Assembly (NCBI RefSeq): GCF_003480435.1
Contig: NZ_QUJB01000003.1
Coordinates: forward strand, 161,600-225,599
Reading direction: 5' to 3'
Origin: Clostridium sp. AM30-24
GTDB taxonomy: Bacteria; Bacillota; Clostridia; Lachnospirales; Lachnospiraceae
Length of the DNA: 64,000 nt
A model generated the notes under the pieces. That model ran no database searches. It saw only the letters and a program-made list of their open reading frames with translations, and was not told where the DNA came from. Numbering within the stretch: the stretch's first letter is position 1; each line of letters begins with the position of its first letter. The translations under genes were made by a program, and so were the position numbers. Below are positions 15,731 through 24,731 of the stretch, one piece after another.

Positions 15731-16579
15731 GTGATAAAGGTGATCGTTGTAGATGACGAGCGGTTCGTCCGGATGGGAATTGTTGGTGAGACGGACTGGA
15801 CCTCGCTGGGATGCGAGGTCGTCGGTGAGGCGGAAAACGGGTTGGACGCGCTGGAGCTGGTCCATGAAAAGAATCCGGACCTGATGATCTGCGATATCCG
15901 GATGCCTAAGATGAACGGTCTTGAGATGTTAAAGAAGCTTCGGGAAGAGAAAAATCCGGTACAGGTGATCTTTCTGACCGCGTACAGCGAGTTTTCCTAC
16001 GCCAGAGAGGCGTTGAAGCTTTATGCATTTGATTATCTGTTAAAGCCTTTCGAGGACGGAGAGCTGGAGAGCGCGATTCTCAGGGCGAAAGAGCGGATCG
16101 AGACAGATCGGGGGAAGCAAAGAGATACCGGTCTGAGCAGATCTGTCCCGGATAAGGCACCGGTAAAGGAGCAATATCCGGACACTTTGGAGGGTGACAG
16201 ACCGGAGACCAGTGCCACGGCGATCCGGCTCTGTCTTCCATTCGATGAGAATACCGCTGGACTTACCGGATACGTCCGGGACGCGGTGCTTTACATGGCA
16301 TCTCATTACGGGGAAAGTGCGATCAATGTGGCGAAGATCGCAGGTGCGGTGGGGATCAGCGAAGGCCACCTGAGCCACTGCTTCAAGAAAGAGACGGGAT
16401 ATACGGTGATGGGGTGGCTCACACGGTACCGGATGAAAAAGGCAGTGGAACTGCTTTCGGATCACCGGAACAAGGTGTACGAGGTGGCAGAAAAAGTCGG
16501 ATATAAAGATATTGCGTATTTTTCTAACACATTTAAAAAAATTGTGGGCGTTGCTCCATCGGAGATACAGGAAAAATAA
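15731..16579 (+). CDS. YesN-type response regulator with AraC DNA-binding domain
   Basis: Partner regulator of the upstream kinase (282 residues). The receiver domain spans about residues 2-120, with acidic pair DD9-10, phospho-acceptor Asp55 (LMICDIRMPK) and conserved Lys in LLKPF. The C-terminal about 100 residues form a two-helix-turn-helix AraC domain (INVAKIAGAVGISEGHLS..., EVAEKVGYKDIAYFSNTFKK). I start it at GTG 15731 after AAGGGGGGAG; the longer frame to 15647 overlaps the kinase gene without a ribosome site. It probably activates transport genes, perhaps the ABC importer at 19.4-24.5 kb. Confidence 0.9.
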   Translation: MIKVIVVDDERFVRMGIVGETDWTSLGCEVVGEAENGLDALELVHEKNPDLMICDIRMPKMNGLEMLKKLREEKNPVQVIFLTAYSEFSYAREALKLYAFDYLLKPFEDGELESAILRAKERIETDRGKQRDTGLSRSVPDKAPVKEQYPDTLEGDRPETSATAIRLCLPFDENTAGLTGYVRDAVLYMASHYGESAINVAKIAGAVGISEGHLSHCFKKETGYTVMGWLTRYRMKKAVELLSDHRNKVYEVAEKVGYKDIAYFSNTFKKIVGVAPSEIQEK

Positions 16580-16660
16580 TCGGAATCCTGAAAAAGCAAG
16601 CCGGTGGAGTCTGCCAATGGAAAAGGTAAGAATTAAAATAAAAATACAGGAGGAATCATT

Positions 16661-17752
16661 ATGAATGTAAAGATGTTTGGGGAGATCTGTGATGCGTTTG
16701 GACCGAGCGGTTTTGAGGAGGATGTAATCCGCACGGTTGCAAAGTACTGTAAAGGACTGGAGCTGGAAAATGACGCGATGAATAACCTTTATGCGCGTAT
16801 GCCCGGCGAGGATCCGGAGAAACCGGTCGTGATGCTGGATGCCCATACAGATGAGTGTGGATTTATGGTACAGAGTATCAGAGAAAACGGAAGTCTGGAG
16901 ATCCTCATGCTCGGTGGAGTGATCCTCACAAACCTTCCGGCGCACACAGTGATGATCCGGACCAGAAGCGGGAAACTTGTACGGGGAATTATTTCTTCCA
17001 AGCCGATCCATTTTATGAATGAGGCAGAGCGGGCTTCCCAGTCGCTGAGTATTGAGACACTGAGCGTGGATGTCGGCGCAGTGAGCAGGAAAGAAGTGAC
17101 AGAAGTATTCGGTATTTCCATTGGAGATCCGGCAGTCCCGGAAGTTTCATTTTCCTACGATGAGGAACGTGATCTCTGCTTTGGAAAAGCGTTTGATAAC
17201 CGTGCAGGCTGCGCATGCATTATCGACACCATGACCCGTCTGTGCGGGGAGAAGGATCAGCTGGCGGTACGGGTGACCGGAGCGTTTGCGGCTCAGGAGG
17301 AAGTTGGAACGAGAGGTGCCACAGTCACATCCCAGATTGTCCGTCCGGACCTGGCGATTGTCTTTGAGGGATCCCCGTCGGATGATTTTTATTTCAGTGC
17401 TGCCCAGACCCAGGGGCACATGCGGGGCGGTGTCCAGATCCGCAGGATGGATAAGAGCTATATTTCCAATCCGGTGTTTATCGAGTATGCGGAAGAGCTT
17501 GCGAAGAAATTCGGAATCCCGTTTCAGGAGACAGTCCGCCGCGGCGGAAGCACGAACGCTGGAAAGATCAGCCTGACAGCAAAGGCAGTTCCGGTGCTGG
17601 TTCTCGGTGTCCCGAGCCGGTATGTTCATACTCATTATAATTTCTGTGCGAAGTCCGATCTTGAAGCGGCAGCAGATCTTGCTGTGGAAGTAATCCGGGG
17701 ACTTGACGCGGAAAAGATCCGCCATATCTGCAGACAGGATATTTTAAAATAA
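16661..17752 (+). CDS. M42 family metallopeptidase (glutamyl aminopeptidase / deblocking aminopeptidase)
   Basis: Cytoplasmic dizinc aminopeptidase of 363 residues, the usual M42 length. The metal and catalytic motifs are visible: LDAHTDECGFMV (His/Asp), KAFDNRAGC (bridging Asp), AQEEVGTRGA (catalytic Glu pair), VFEGSP and a final THYN. M42 enzymes form large tetrahedral particles that trim peptides. The related endoglucanase annotation in databases is historical. It follows AGGAGG and stands alone between the regulator and convergent purC. Confidence 0.92.
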   Translation: MNVKMFGEICDAFGPSGFEEDVIRTVAKYCKGLELENDAMNNLYARMPGEDPEKPVVMLDAHTDECGFMVQSIRENGSLEILMLGGVILTNLPAHTVMIRTRSGKLVRGIISSKPIHFMNEAERASQSLSIETLSVDVGAVSRKEVTEVFGISIGDPAVPEVSFSYDEERDLCFGKAFDNRAGCACIIDTMTRLCGEKDQLAVRVTGAFAAQEEVGTRGATVTSQIVRPDLAIVFEGSPSDDFYFSAAQTQGHMRGGVQIRRMDKSYISNPVFIEYAEELAKKFGIPFQETVRRGGSTNAGKISLTAKAVPVLVLGVPSRYVHTHYNFCAKSDLEAAADLAVEVIRGLDAEKIRHICRQDILK

Positions 17753-17818
17753 GAAGATCCCAGGGTGCTGAAAGCGGCAGTGCCCCTCAGACGGGTGAAG
17801 ACAGAACAACAGAAAAAA

Positions 17819-17856
17819 GCGTTCGGATCCATAGGAATGGATTCCGGACGCTTTTT
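17819..17856. terminator. Bidirectional terminator between M42 peptidase and purC
   Basis: GCGTTCGGATCC (17819-17830) pairs with GGATTCCGGACGC (17839-17851), with one bulge and one G-U pair. T5 follows, and A6 precedes it, so it can end transcription from both convergent genes. Confidence 0.8.
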
Positions 17857-17909
17857 CCGTAAAAATGAGGAACTAAATGGGAAAACTCAGAGGCGGAGGT
17901 TTGTGGGGG

Positions 17910-18785
17910 TTATGCCTCTAATTTTTTCCCGGTGATCATCTCATATGCTTCCAGATATTTCGCGATAGTCTTATCGACGATCTCCTGAGGAAGTGTCCAG
18001 TCATTGCCCGGATGGGAAGTGAGCCAGTCGCGGGCGAACTGCTTGTCGAAGGACGGCTGACCGTGACCCGGCTCATAGCCTTTTGCCGGCCAGAATCGGG
18101 AGCTGTCCGGTGTGAGCATCTCGTCACCGATCACGAGGTTGCCCTCCTCGTCAAGACCGAATTCGAATTTTGTATCGGCGATGATGATTCCTTTTGCGAG
18201 GGCGTACTCTGCACATTTTTTATATAAAGCGATAGTGCTGTCACGAAGAAGCTCCGCATACTCGCGGCCCTTTCCCGGGAAGTATTTCTCGAGATGGTCG
18301 ATGCTCTGCTCGAAGGAGATATTCTCGTCATGGTCACCGATCTCAGCCTTTGTGGACGGAGTATAAATCGGCTCCGGGAGTTTATCGGATTCCTTTAAGC
18401 CTTCCGGAAGACGGATTCCGCAGACGGTACCGTCTTTTTTGTAGCTTGCCCAGCCGCTTCCTGTAATATATCCGCGGACGATGCACTCGATCGGCAGCAT
18501 ATGTAACTTGCGGCACATCATCGTCTTTCCTTCAAATTTTTTCTGCTGGAAGAACTCCGGCATATCCTTTGTATCAACGGAGATCATATGGTTCGGGAGA
18601 ATATCCTTTGTCAGGTCAAACCAGAATTTGGACATCTGGGTCAGAACAGCACCTTTGGAGGTAACCTCATTGTGAAGGATCACGTCAAAACAGCTGATAC
18701 GGTCAGTGGCAACCATAATAAGGCTGTCCCCGTTGTCATAAATTTCACGTACTTTTCCTTCTTTGATCGGTTTTAATTCCTGCAT
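17910..18785 (-). CDS. purC: Phosphoribosylaminoimidazole-succinocarboxamide synthase (SAICAR synthetase)
   Basis: ATP-dependent ligase of purine synthesis that joins aspartate to CAIR. The 291-residue length fits the longer form of PurC (about 290-300 residues). Motifs include GKVREIYDNGD near the start, DRISCFDV, ECIVRGYITGSGW, TKAEIGDHDENIS and IADTKFEFG. It is transcribed leftward as a single gene from its own promoter; the other purine genes lie 28-34 kb away. GAGGTG precedes the ATG. Confidence 0.96.
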   Translation of the reverse strand: MQELKPIKEGKVREIYDNGDSLIMVATDRISCFDVILHNEVTSKGAVLTQMSKFWFDLTKDILPNHMISVDTKDMPEFFQQKKFEGKTMMCRKLHMLPIECIVRGYITGSGWASYKKDGTVCGIRLPEGLKESDKLPEPIYTPSTKAEIGDHDENISFEQSIDHLEKYFPGKGREYAELLRDSTIALYKKCAEYALAKGIIIADTKFEFGLDEEGNLVIGDEMLTPDSSRFWPAKGYEPGHGQPSFDKQFARDWLTSHPGNDWTLPQEIVDKTIAKYLEAYEMITGKKLEA

Positions 18786-18816
18786 GTCTACACCTCTTCA
18801 TTATATTTTCTTATAC

Positions 18817-18842
18817 AGCGTTTGTCGTATCATGAAAACGCT
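18817..18842 (-). other. Hairpin in the purC 5' leader
   Basis: AGCGTTT (18817-18823) pairs perfectly with AAACGCT (18836-18842), 12-base loop. It lies between the predicted purC promoter and its ribosome site, and no U-run follows on the transcript. It is too simple to be a purine riboswitch. Confidence 0.4.
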
Positions 18843-18858
18843 GAGCGAACTTACAGTA

Positions 18859-18888
18859 AAATTACCATTAAATGGCGGTTTCTGTCAA
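18859..18888 (-). promoter_or_regulatory. purC promoter
   Basis: On the minus strand TTGACA (18883-18888) is followed after 18 bases by TAATTT (18859-18864). It lies about 75 bp upstream of the purC start. Confidence 0.6.
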
Positions 18889-19369
18889 TATTCAATTTGC
18901 ACAATATTTACATAAGAAAAAAGAAATGTTTTGGAAATGGGATTGTGTAAAGAATTTTACAGGCTTTTAATAAAATGTATAAAAGTTGTGCTAATGTTTA
19001 TAAATAAGAAATACTAATAAATACGAGATTAGTTATAAGAAAAGAGTGGACGGCTTTGAACTCGTGTGTCCGGAACTGACGATGGATCCTGCAGACCAGC
19101 ATGATAGGTGAAAGATGTGTGCGGACGAATGATGTTCAAATGAATATACAGCAATATGCCGGTGCTTCCGATTTTGCCACAGAAAAATATATGTCGAAAA
19201 TGCACAAAAACATTAGAAATATGGAATGAAATTATACAGATTCACAGGATTCCACAAACTATCGCAGTTTTGTCCACTGTTAAAATTTCCTGTGCGCTAC
19301 TATAATAAAAGTACAAAATGAGTTGTGAGAGAAACAAGATGACCCAGTAAATGAAGGAGGAAAAGTTTT
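18889..19369. promoter_or_regulatory. AT-rich intergenic control region between divergent purC and the ABC importer
   Basis: About 480 bp without a gene on either strand. It is AT-rich with several poly-A tracts and holds a -10 box TATAAT (19301-19306) with no recognisable -35 at the right distance. Adjacent direct repeats GATTCACAG (19239-19247) and GATTCCACA (19248-19256) lie about 45 bp upstream of it. A weak -35 with upstream direct repeats is what one expects of an activator-dependent promoter, for example for an AraC-type regulator. Confidence 0.45.
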
Positions 19370-20794
19370 ATGAGAAAACGTACTTTGTCATTGGCACTTG
19401 CAGTTTCCATGGCAGCGATGTCCCTCGCGGGATGCGGCGGCGGTGGCGGAACGACAGCTACGACAGCGGCAGCCGGCGGTGAGACCACAGCGGCGGCAAG
19501 CGAGGCGGCAACAGAGGCTGCGTCCACAGACGATACCAATCTTTCTGATGTTGAAAAGATCATTAAGGAAGCAGAAGGAATGTCCATGGAAGAGTTGGCG
19601 AAGAAAGCCATCGAAGAGTCCAACGGAAAGACCTTCTATGGTGTTGGTAACTCCAGCCGCGGAAAGAGCGCACTGCCGTTATTCATCGAATACCTGCAGT
19701 CCATCGATCCATCCTACAAAATGGAATATGAGTGGCAGCAGCCGAAGAACAACAAGATCTTCGAGCAGCTGACCGCAGACTCCTTAAAGACAGAAGGAAC
19801 CTTCGCGATGACCCTGATCCAGGATGGCAACCAGATCGAGTCCAAGATGGTTCAGCCGGGAATCTTAAAGACCTACATCCCGAAAGAGTGGGCAGAGGCA
19901 AACGGAACAACACCGGACGCATATAAAGGATTCCTTCCGTTACAGACATTAAATAAAGTATTTATGTATAACAGCACAGGAAGCGCTGAATATAAGAACT
20001 GCTGGGATTTCGTGGCAGAGGGCGTTCATCCGTTATACATGGATATCGATTCCGAGATCGTTGGAAAGAACTTCTTATACATGCTGACAGAAGATAAGTA
20101 CGCCGGATGGTTAAAGGATGCTTATGATGCTCTCGATGACACAAAGAAGGCATACTTCAAACCGGTTATCGACGAGATGGCAGCAGATGCTGAGGATCTT
20201 GGACTTGGCGAGAACGGCGCATATGCCCTTGCATGGATCAAGCTCTGGGTTGAGAACTACAATGAGCAGACAGACGATGGTCCGATCTGCAACACACTTG
20301 TTACGGATTCCGCAACAGATCAGGCCGGATTATTAGTTTATTCCAAACTTCGTTCCGTAGAAGAGTCCGCAGGCGTTTCCTTAAATAACATTAAGGTTGC
20401 CGCTTATCAGGACGGCTACAAAGGCATCGGTGGTTACGGTTACTGCCATTATCTCTTCGTTACAAACAACAGCCCACTTCCGTGGACCGCATGCGCATTC
20501 ATCCAGTACATGACATGTACAGAGGACGGCTTCTCCGCATGGGGCAAAGATATGGGCGGCTACTCCGCTAACCCGGAAGTTGCTGCAGCGATCGAGGAAA
20601 CCTACCAGCACAGCAAGGGCGGCTACAACGAGGCCGGCGAAGACCAGTTCCCGTGCAAGGACGACCGTGGATATGACTGGTGGACAACAGACGGCGAATT
20701 AGTTCTGGAAGATCCGGACTACTGTGCATCTGTTTCCTTTACAGTCGGCAGCTGGATCGAGCTTCTCACGAAGTACAGCGACTCTGCAAAGTAA
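19370..20794 (+). CDS. ABC transporter solute-binding lipoprotein
   Basis: A 474-residue extracellular lipoprotein: signal peptide with lipobox LAGC (Cys at residue 22), a low-complexity Gly/Thr/Ala spacer, then a binding-protein domain. Trp- and Tyr-rich segments (DRGYDWWTTDGE near the C-terminus) suggest a sugar-like ligand. It is strongly translated (AAGGAGG before ATG). A structured region and hairpins separate it from the permease gene, a common way to make the binding protein in excess. The import substrate is not readable; iron or a sugar phosphate are both possible from the family of the permease. Confidence 0.85.
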   Translation: MRKRTLSLALAVSMAAMSLAGCGGGGGTTATTAAAGGETTAAASEAATEAASTDDTNLSDVEKIIKEAEGMSMEELAKKAIEESNGKTFYGVGNSSRGKSALPLFIEYLQSIDPSYKMEYEWQQPKNNKIFEQLTADSLKTEGTFAMTLIQDGNQIESKMVQPGILKTYIPKEWAEANGTTPDAYKGFLPLQTLNKVFMYNSTGSAEYKNCWDFVAEGVHPLYMDIDSEIVGKNFLYMLTEDKYAGWLKDAYDALDDTKKAYFKPVIDEMAADAEDLGLGENGAYALAWIKLWVENYNEQTDDGPICNTLVTDSATDQAGLLVYSKLRSVEESAGVSLNNIKVAAYQDGYKGIGGYGYCHYLFVTNNSPLPWTACAFIQYMTCTEDGFSAWGKDMGGYSANPEVAAAIEETYQHSKGGYNEAGEDQFPCKDDRGYDWWTTDGELVLEDPDYCASVSFTVGSWIELLTKYSDSAK

Positions 20795-20802
20795 ATTAAC
20801 CT

Positions 20803-20935
20803 GTAACTGTTCAGTGCCTTCACAGTTACATGCAAAAATCCATTCCAAATTGACTTCGTCAATGGGATTTTTGCCTACTGCGCGACGCGTTCTTACGGTC
20901 CGCGCAGTGAATGCGCAGACCTATTGAACAGTTGC
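20803..20935 (+). repeat. Structured intergenic element with three hairpins
   Basis: GTAACTGT/ACAGTTAC (20803-20810 with 20822-20829); GCAAAAATC.../...GGGATTTTTGC (20832-20844 with 20861-20874) capped by ATTGAC-TTC-GTCAAT; and ACTGCGCG/CGCGCAGT (20877-20884 with 20901-20908). AACTGTTCA (20805-20813) can instead pair with TGAACAGTT (20924-20932) and close the whole element. A 20-nt motif at 20812-20831 recurs at 26052-26071 (minus strand) and, degenerate, at 42934-42952. It lies between solute-binding protein and permease. Confidence 0.6.
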
Positions 20936-20952
20936 ATGAAACAAGATAGTTC

Positions 20953-20982
20953 GAGGGTGCCGTACATGTGTGCGGCGCCCTC
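20953..20982 (+). other. Strong hairpin upstream of permease gene
   Basis: GAGGGTGCCG (20953-20962) pairs with CGGCGCCCTC (20973-20982), 10 bp with one G-U. Only a weak T-run follows. It probably protects the binding-protein mRNA or attenuates the downstream permease and ATPase. Confidence 0.5.
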
Positions 20983-21053
20983 ATGTTACATATGGCATCT
21001 GCCGTGAGAGAAAAACGGCATCCATGTTTCAAATGAAAGGAGCGGACAATTCT

Positions 21054-22850
21054 GTGAACAGATACAATCGTGTAAAAACATATTTTTCAAAACCGCAGAA
21101 CATCATCCTTCTCCTGTTCGGCATCGTACTGACGTTCTCCACTGTTGCGCCGATCATCGCCATCGTAAAAGATACGATCACGATCCATCCGGGAACCATT
21201 GACGCCCATCTCGCCGGAAAGGCGTCCGGTTACACGCTGATCAACTATGTGGACCTCTTTACAAGCCGTCTGGCGAAGACAAACCTCTGGAAGCCGTTGT
21301 GGAATACGATCCTCTTAGCAGTCTTTACCTGTACGATCTCTATTCTCTACGGCGGAACCTTTGCGTTTCTGGTAACAAGAACGAACCTGAAATTCAAAAA
21401 GTATTTAAGCTCCATCTTTATTTTCCCGTACATCATGCCACAGTGGACGTTAGCGGTTGTATGGCAGAACGTATTTAACAGCAACGCAGTCGTTGGTACA
21501 TCCAACGGACTCCTTGCATCCCTTGCCGGCATCTGCATGCCGAAATGGTGGTGTCTGGGATTATTCCCGAGCTCTGTGGTTCTGGGACTTCACTACGCGC
21601 CATTCGCTTACATCCTGATCGGCGGAATTTTCCGGAATATGGACGCAAATCTGGAAGAAGCGGCAACGATCCTCGATACACCGAAATGGAAGACGATGTT
21701 TCGCATTACGCTTCCGATGGTAAAACCGGCGATCCTCTCGACGATCCTTCTCGTATTCGGAAGCGCCATGGGAAGCTACCCGGTACCGCATTATCTTGGA
21801 CTTACCACCCTTTCCACGAAGTACATTTCCTTAAACTCCAAGTACACCGGTGAAGCGAGTATTTTAGCCATCATCATGATGATCTTCGGTGTGGCGATCC
21901 TCACGATGAATCAGGTGAGCTTAAAGAGCCGGAAGAACTATACGACCGTCACCGGCAAATCCGGTCAGTTATCGAAGATGAACCTTGGAAAAGTCGGAAA
22001 ATACGCGATTGCAGTTGTGATGATCATTCTGACCTTCTTCACAAGTATCTTCCCGATCTTTTCCTTCGCTCTTGAGACGTTCCTCCCGAACCCGGGCGAC
22101 TACAGCTTCCTCTACACGAAGGACTTAAGCAACCTGACCACGAAATGGTGGATCACGAAAGAGAATATCACCGAGAACGGTATGTACGGACAGCACGGTA
22201 TCCTCTATAACAGTACGATCTGGCACGCGTTTGCCGGTACGCTTTTAGTTGCTGTCTGCTGTGCGCTGATCGCAGGTACCATCGGTACCCTGATCGGATA
22301 CGCGGTTGCGAAGAACCGCAGAAGCCGCTGGGCAAGCTATGTAAACGGCGTGGCATTCCTTCCGTATCTGATGCCCTCCATCGCTGTCGGCGCTGCGTTC
22401 TTCATCCTGTTCTCCAACGAGAAGATCAACCTCTTCAATACTTATACGCTGCTGATCATTGCAGGTACGATCAAGTACATTCCGTTTGCGAGCCGGAGCG
22501 CGCTAAACTCCATGCTGCAGATCAGCAATGAGATCGAGGAAGCAGCGATCATACAGGACATTCCATGGACGAAGAGAATGTTCCGGATCATTATCCCGAT
22601 CCAGAAATCCGCGATCATCAGTGGATACATGCTTCCGTTTATGACATGTCTCCGTGAACTGTCACTGTTCCTGCTCTTATGTACGCAGGGCTTCATCCTC
22701 TCGACGACGCTGGACTATTTCGATGAAATGGGTCTGTACGCGTTCTCGAGCGCGATCAACCTGATCCTGATCGTTACGATCCTGATCTTTAATACGTTAG
22801 TCAATAAGCTGACAGGTGCAAGCCTTGACGATGGAATAGGAGGAAATTAA
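21054..22850 (+). CDS. ABC transporter permease, fused two-domain FbpB/AfuB type
   Basis: Permease of 598 residues holding two homologous membrane halves, about twelve hydrophobic segments in all. Each half carries an EAA-type coupling motif for the ATPase (EEAATILDTPKWKTMFRI in the first, EEAAIIQDIPWTKRMFRI in the second). Fused permeases of this kind belong to the iron(III)/sugar-phosphate/thiamine group of importers. I start it at GTG 21054, nine bases after AAAGGAG; longer in-frame starts at 20970 or 21024 lack a ribosome site. The ATPase gene begins one base after its stop. Confidence 0.9.
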   Translation: MNRYNRVKTYFSKPQNIILLLFGIVLTFSTVAPIIAIVKDTITIHPGTIDAHLAGKASGYTLINYVDLFTSRLAKTNLWKPLWNTILLAVFTCTISILYGGTFAFLVTRTNLKFKKYLSSIFIFPYIMPQWTLAVVWQNVFNSNAVVGTSNGLLASLAGICMPKWWCLGLFPSSVVLGLHYAPFAYILIGGIFRNMDANLEEAATILDTPKWKTMFRITLPMVKPAILSTILLVFGSAMGSYPVPHYLGLTTLSTKYISLNSKYTGEASILAIIMMIFGVAILTMNQVSLKSRKNYTTVTGKSGQLSKMNLGKVGKYAIAVVMIILTFFTSIFPIFSFALETFLPNPGDYSFLYTKDLSNLTTKWWITKENITENGMYGQHGILYNSTIWHAFAGTLLVAVCCALIAGTIGTLIGYAVAKNRRSRWASYVNGVAFLPYLMPSIAVGAAFFILFSNEKINLFNTYTLLIIAGTIKYIPFASRSALNSMLQISNEIEEAAIIQDIPWTKRMFRIIIPIQKSAIISGYMLPFMTCLRELSLFLLLCTQGFILSTTLDYFDEMGLYAFSSAINLILIVTILIFNTLVNKLTGASLDDGIGGN

Positions 22851-22851
22851 T

Positions 22852-24504
22852 ATGCCGGAAATCACATTGAGAAATATAACAAAACGCTGGGGAAAATTCT
22901 TCGGAGTCGATCATCTGGATCTTGACATCGCGGATAACTCCTTTATCACACTGCTCGGACCGTCCGGATGCGGAAAAACAACGATCCTCCGCATGATCGC
23001 GGGGCTCGAGACACCGACGACCGGTCAGATCAAGATCGGAGATAAGGTTGTGTTTGACAGTGAGGCGGGGATCAATATTCCGGCCAACAAGCGTAAGGTC
23101 GGATTCCTGTTCCAGAACTACGCGCTGTGGCCGAACATGACCGTTTACCAGAATATTTCTTTTGGTTTAAGCAATATCAAGGAAGAACTTCCGAAATACG
23201 ATTTTGATGCCATGACGACGGGGGAGCTGATCCGGGCGCTGAAGAGCGGAAAGAAGATCAAAGAGTTAGTGGAAGAGTGCCGCGATAAGAGAGGTAAGCT
23301 CGACACGGATAAAGTCTATCTGAAATTTATCGACGCATTCATCCTCTCTATTTATACCGCGAAGATCCTCTACGGATACGGGATTCAGGACGCGGCAGAT
23401 CCGGACGCAGCCGCAAAGGCGAAGGCGGAGGAGCTGACAAAGAAGCTTGACGGGATCAAAAAATCCTACGAGTCAAAGGGTCAATCCTTAAATGAGGAAT
23501 ATGCCATCGTATCCGGAGGAAAAGTTCTGACAGAAGACAGAAAACTCACGAAGGAAGAGATCGATAAATCCGTCCGCAGAGTTTCCAGGATCGTCAAGAT
23601 CGGCATGTTCATGAACCGTTACCCGGCAGAGCTCTCCGGCGGTCAGCAGCAGCGTGTTGCCATCGCGAGAACCCTGGCACCGGAACCGGCAGTTCTCTTC
23701 ATGGATGAGCCGCTGTCAAACCTTGACGCGAAGCTCCGTCTCGAGATGAGATATGAGCTGCAGAGACTTCATGTTGAGACAGGAAGTACCTTTGTGTATG
23801 TCACCCATGACCAGATGGAGGCCATGACACTGGCGACAAAGATCTGCCTGATCAACAACGGTGTGCTTCAGCAGTATGATGCCCCGCTTGATGTATACAA
23901 CAGGCCGGCAAACCTTTTCGTAGCGGACTTCGTCGGAAATCCGTCCATCAACTTTGTGGAGGCGAAGGGAAAAGAACAGGCTGATGGAAGTTTCAGCTTT
24001 AGGATTCTGGATGATCTCGAAGCGACATTCCGACCGAACGAGCCTATCGATATGGCGGCATGGTTCGCAAAGAGAGATAAAGACGCGGCTGATCTGGAAG
24101 CTCAGAGGATTGAGATGCTAAAGGATAAGAAGGCCGTTGAGAAGAGCAATAAGGATGAGGTATTCAAGTACCATATCGCGAAGGTCGACGAGTCTGACTA
24201 TGCGGTGGAGGAAGAGCCGGAGATCACCAACGAGGACTTCGTCCTGGCGATCCGTCCGGAGGCACTGAAGCTCTCCGGGGACGGCGCGATCGCATCCACG
24301 ATCTACGGTGCAATGCCGACTGGTATGGAATCTACCGTGAAGCTCAGGATCGGAAAGTACCTGCTGACAGGCGTTATCTTCGGCGGTGTTACCTTTAAAC
24401 TTGGCGAAGAGACAGGTGTTGATATCGCGGGAACGGACATTCTTCTGTTTGACAGAAAGTCTGGAAAGGCGATTACAGCCGGAAATCTTACAGTAAAAGG
24501 CTGA
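22852..24504 (+). CDS. ABC transporter ATPase with two large insertions
   Basis: Nucleotide-binding subunit of the importer, 550 residues where 350-370 is usual. Walker A GPSGCGKT (36-43), Q-loop Gln88, signature LSGGQ (261-265), Walker B VLFMDEP (about 281-287) and switch His in VTHDQ are all intact, so it should be active. The Q-loop to signature distance is about 173 residues instead of about 52: some 120 extra helical, Lys/Glu-rich residues (about 115-235) sit in the helical domain that touches the permease. A second charged insertion (about 400-450) splits the C-terminal TOBE-like regulatory region. Confidence 0.92.
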   Translation: MPEITLRNITKRWGKFFGVDHLDLDIADNSFITLLGPSGCGKTTILRMIAGLETPTTGQIKIGDKVVFDSEAGINIPANKRKVGFLFQNYALWPNMTVYQNISFGLSNIKEELPKYDFDAMTTGELIRALKSGKKIKELVEECRDKRGKLDTDKVYLKFIDAFILSIYTAKILYGYGIQDAADPDAAAKAKAEELTKKLDGIKKSYESKGQSLNEEYAIVSGGKVLTEDRKLTKEEIDKSVRRVSRIVKIGMFMNRYPAELSGGQQQRVAIARTLAPEPAVLFMDEPLSNLDAKLRLEMRYELQRLHVETGSTFVYVTHDQMEAMTLATKICLINNGVLQQYDAPLDVYNRPANLFVADFVGNPSINFVEAKGKEQADGSFSFRILDDLEATFRPNEPIDMAAWFAKRDKDAADLEAQRIEMLKDKKAVEKSNKDEVFKYHIAKVDESDYAVEEEPEITNEDFVLAIRPEALKLSGDGAIASTIYGAMPTGMESTVKLRIGKYLLTGVIFGGVTFKLGEETGVDIAGTDILLFDRKSGKAITAGNLTVKG

Positions 24505-24568
24505 GAAAACGAAAAAAGGATAAAAAGGTCAGGATAAAAGAATGTATGACGGCGGCAGAACTGCGAAT

Positions 24569-24589
24569 AGGCGGTTTTGCCGCCTTTTT
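24569..24589 (+). terminator. Terminator of the ABC importer operon
   Basis: AGGCGG (24569-24574) pairs with CCGCCT (24580-24585), loop TTTTG, followed by TTTT. A compact intrinsic terminator. Confidence 0.75.
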
Positions 24590-24731
24590 ATGAAAATCGG
24601 AGAAACCTGCCGGCATCAGGATCTGCGGTGAAGGTGTTGCGGAATCTGTGAAAATCTGATAAGCTTGAAAAACAGGAAAACAAAAGAGAAAGCAGCGGAA
24701 TTTAAGATGATTTCGCTGATGGGGATGTGTG

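Noticed and set aside
18786..18900. Purine riboswitch upstream of purC
   Set aside because: The conserved loop-loop and junction bases of the purine aptamer are absent; only one 7-bp hairpin is present.
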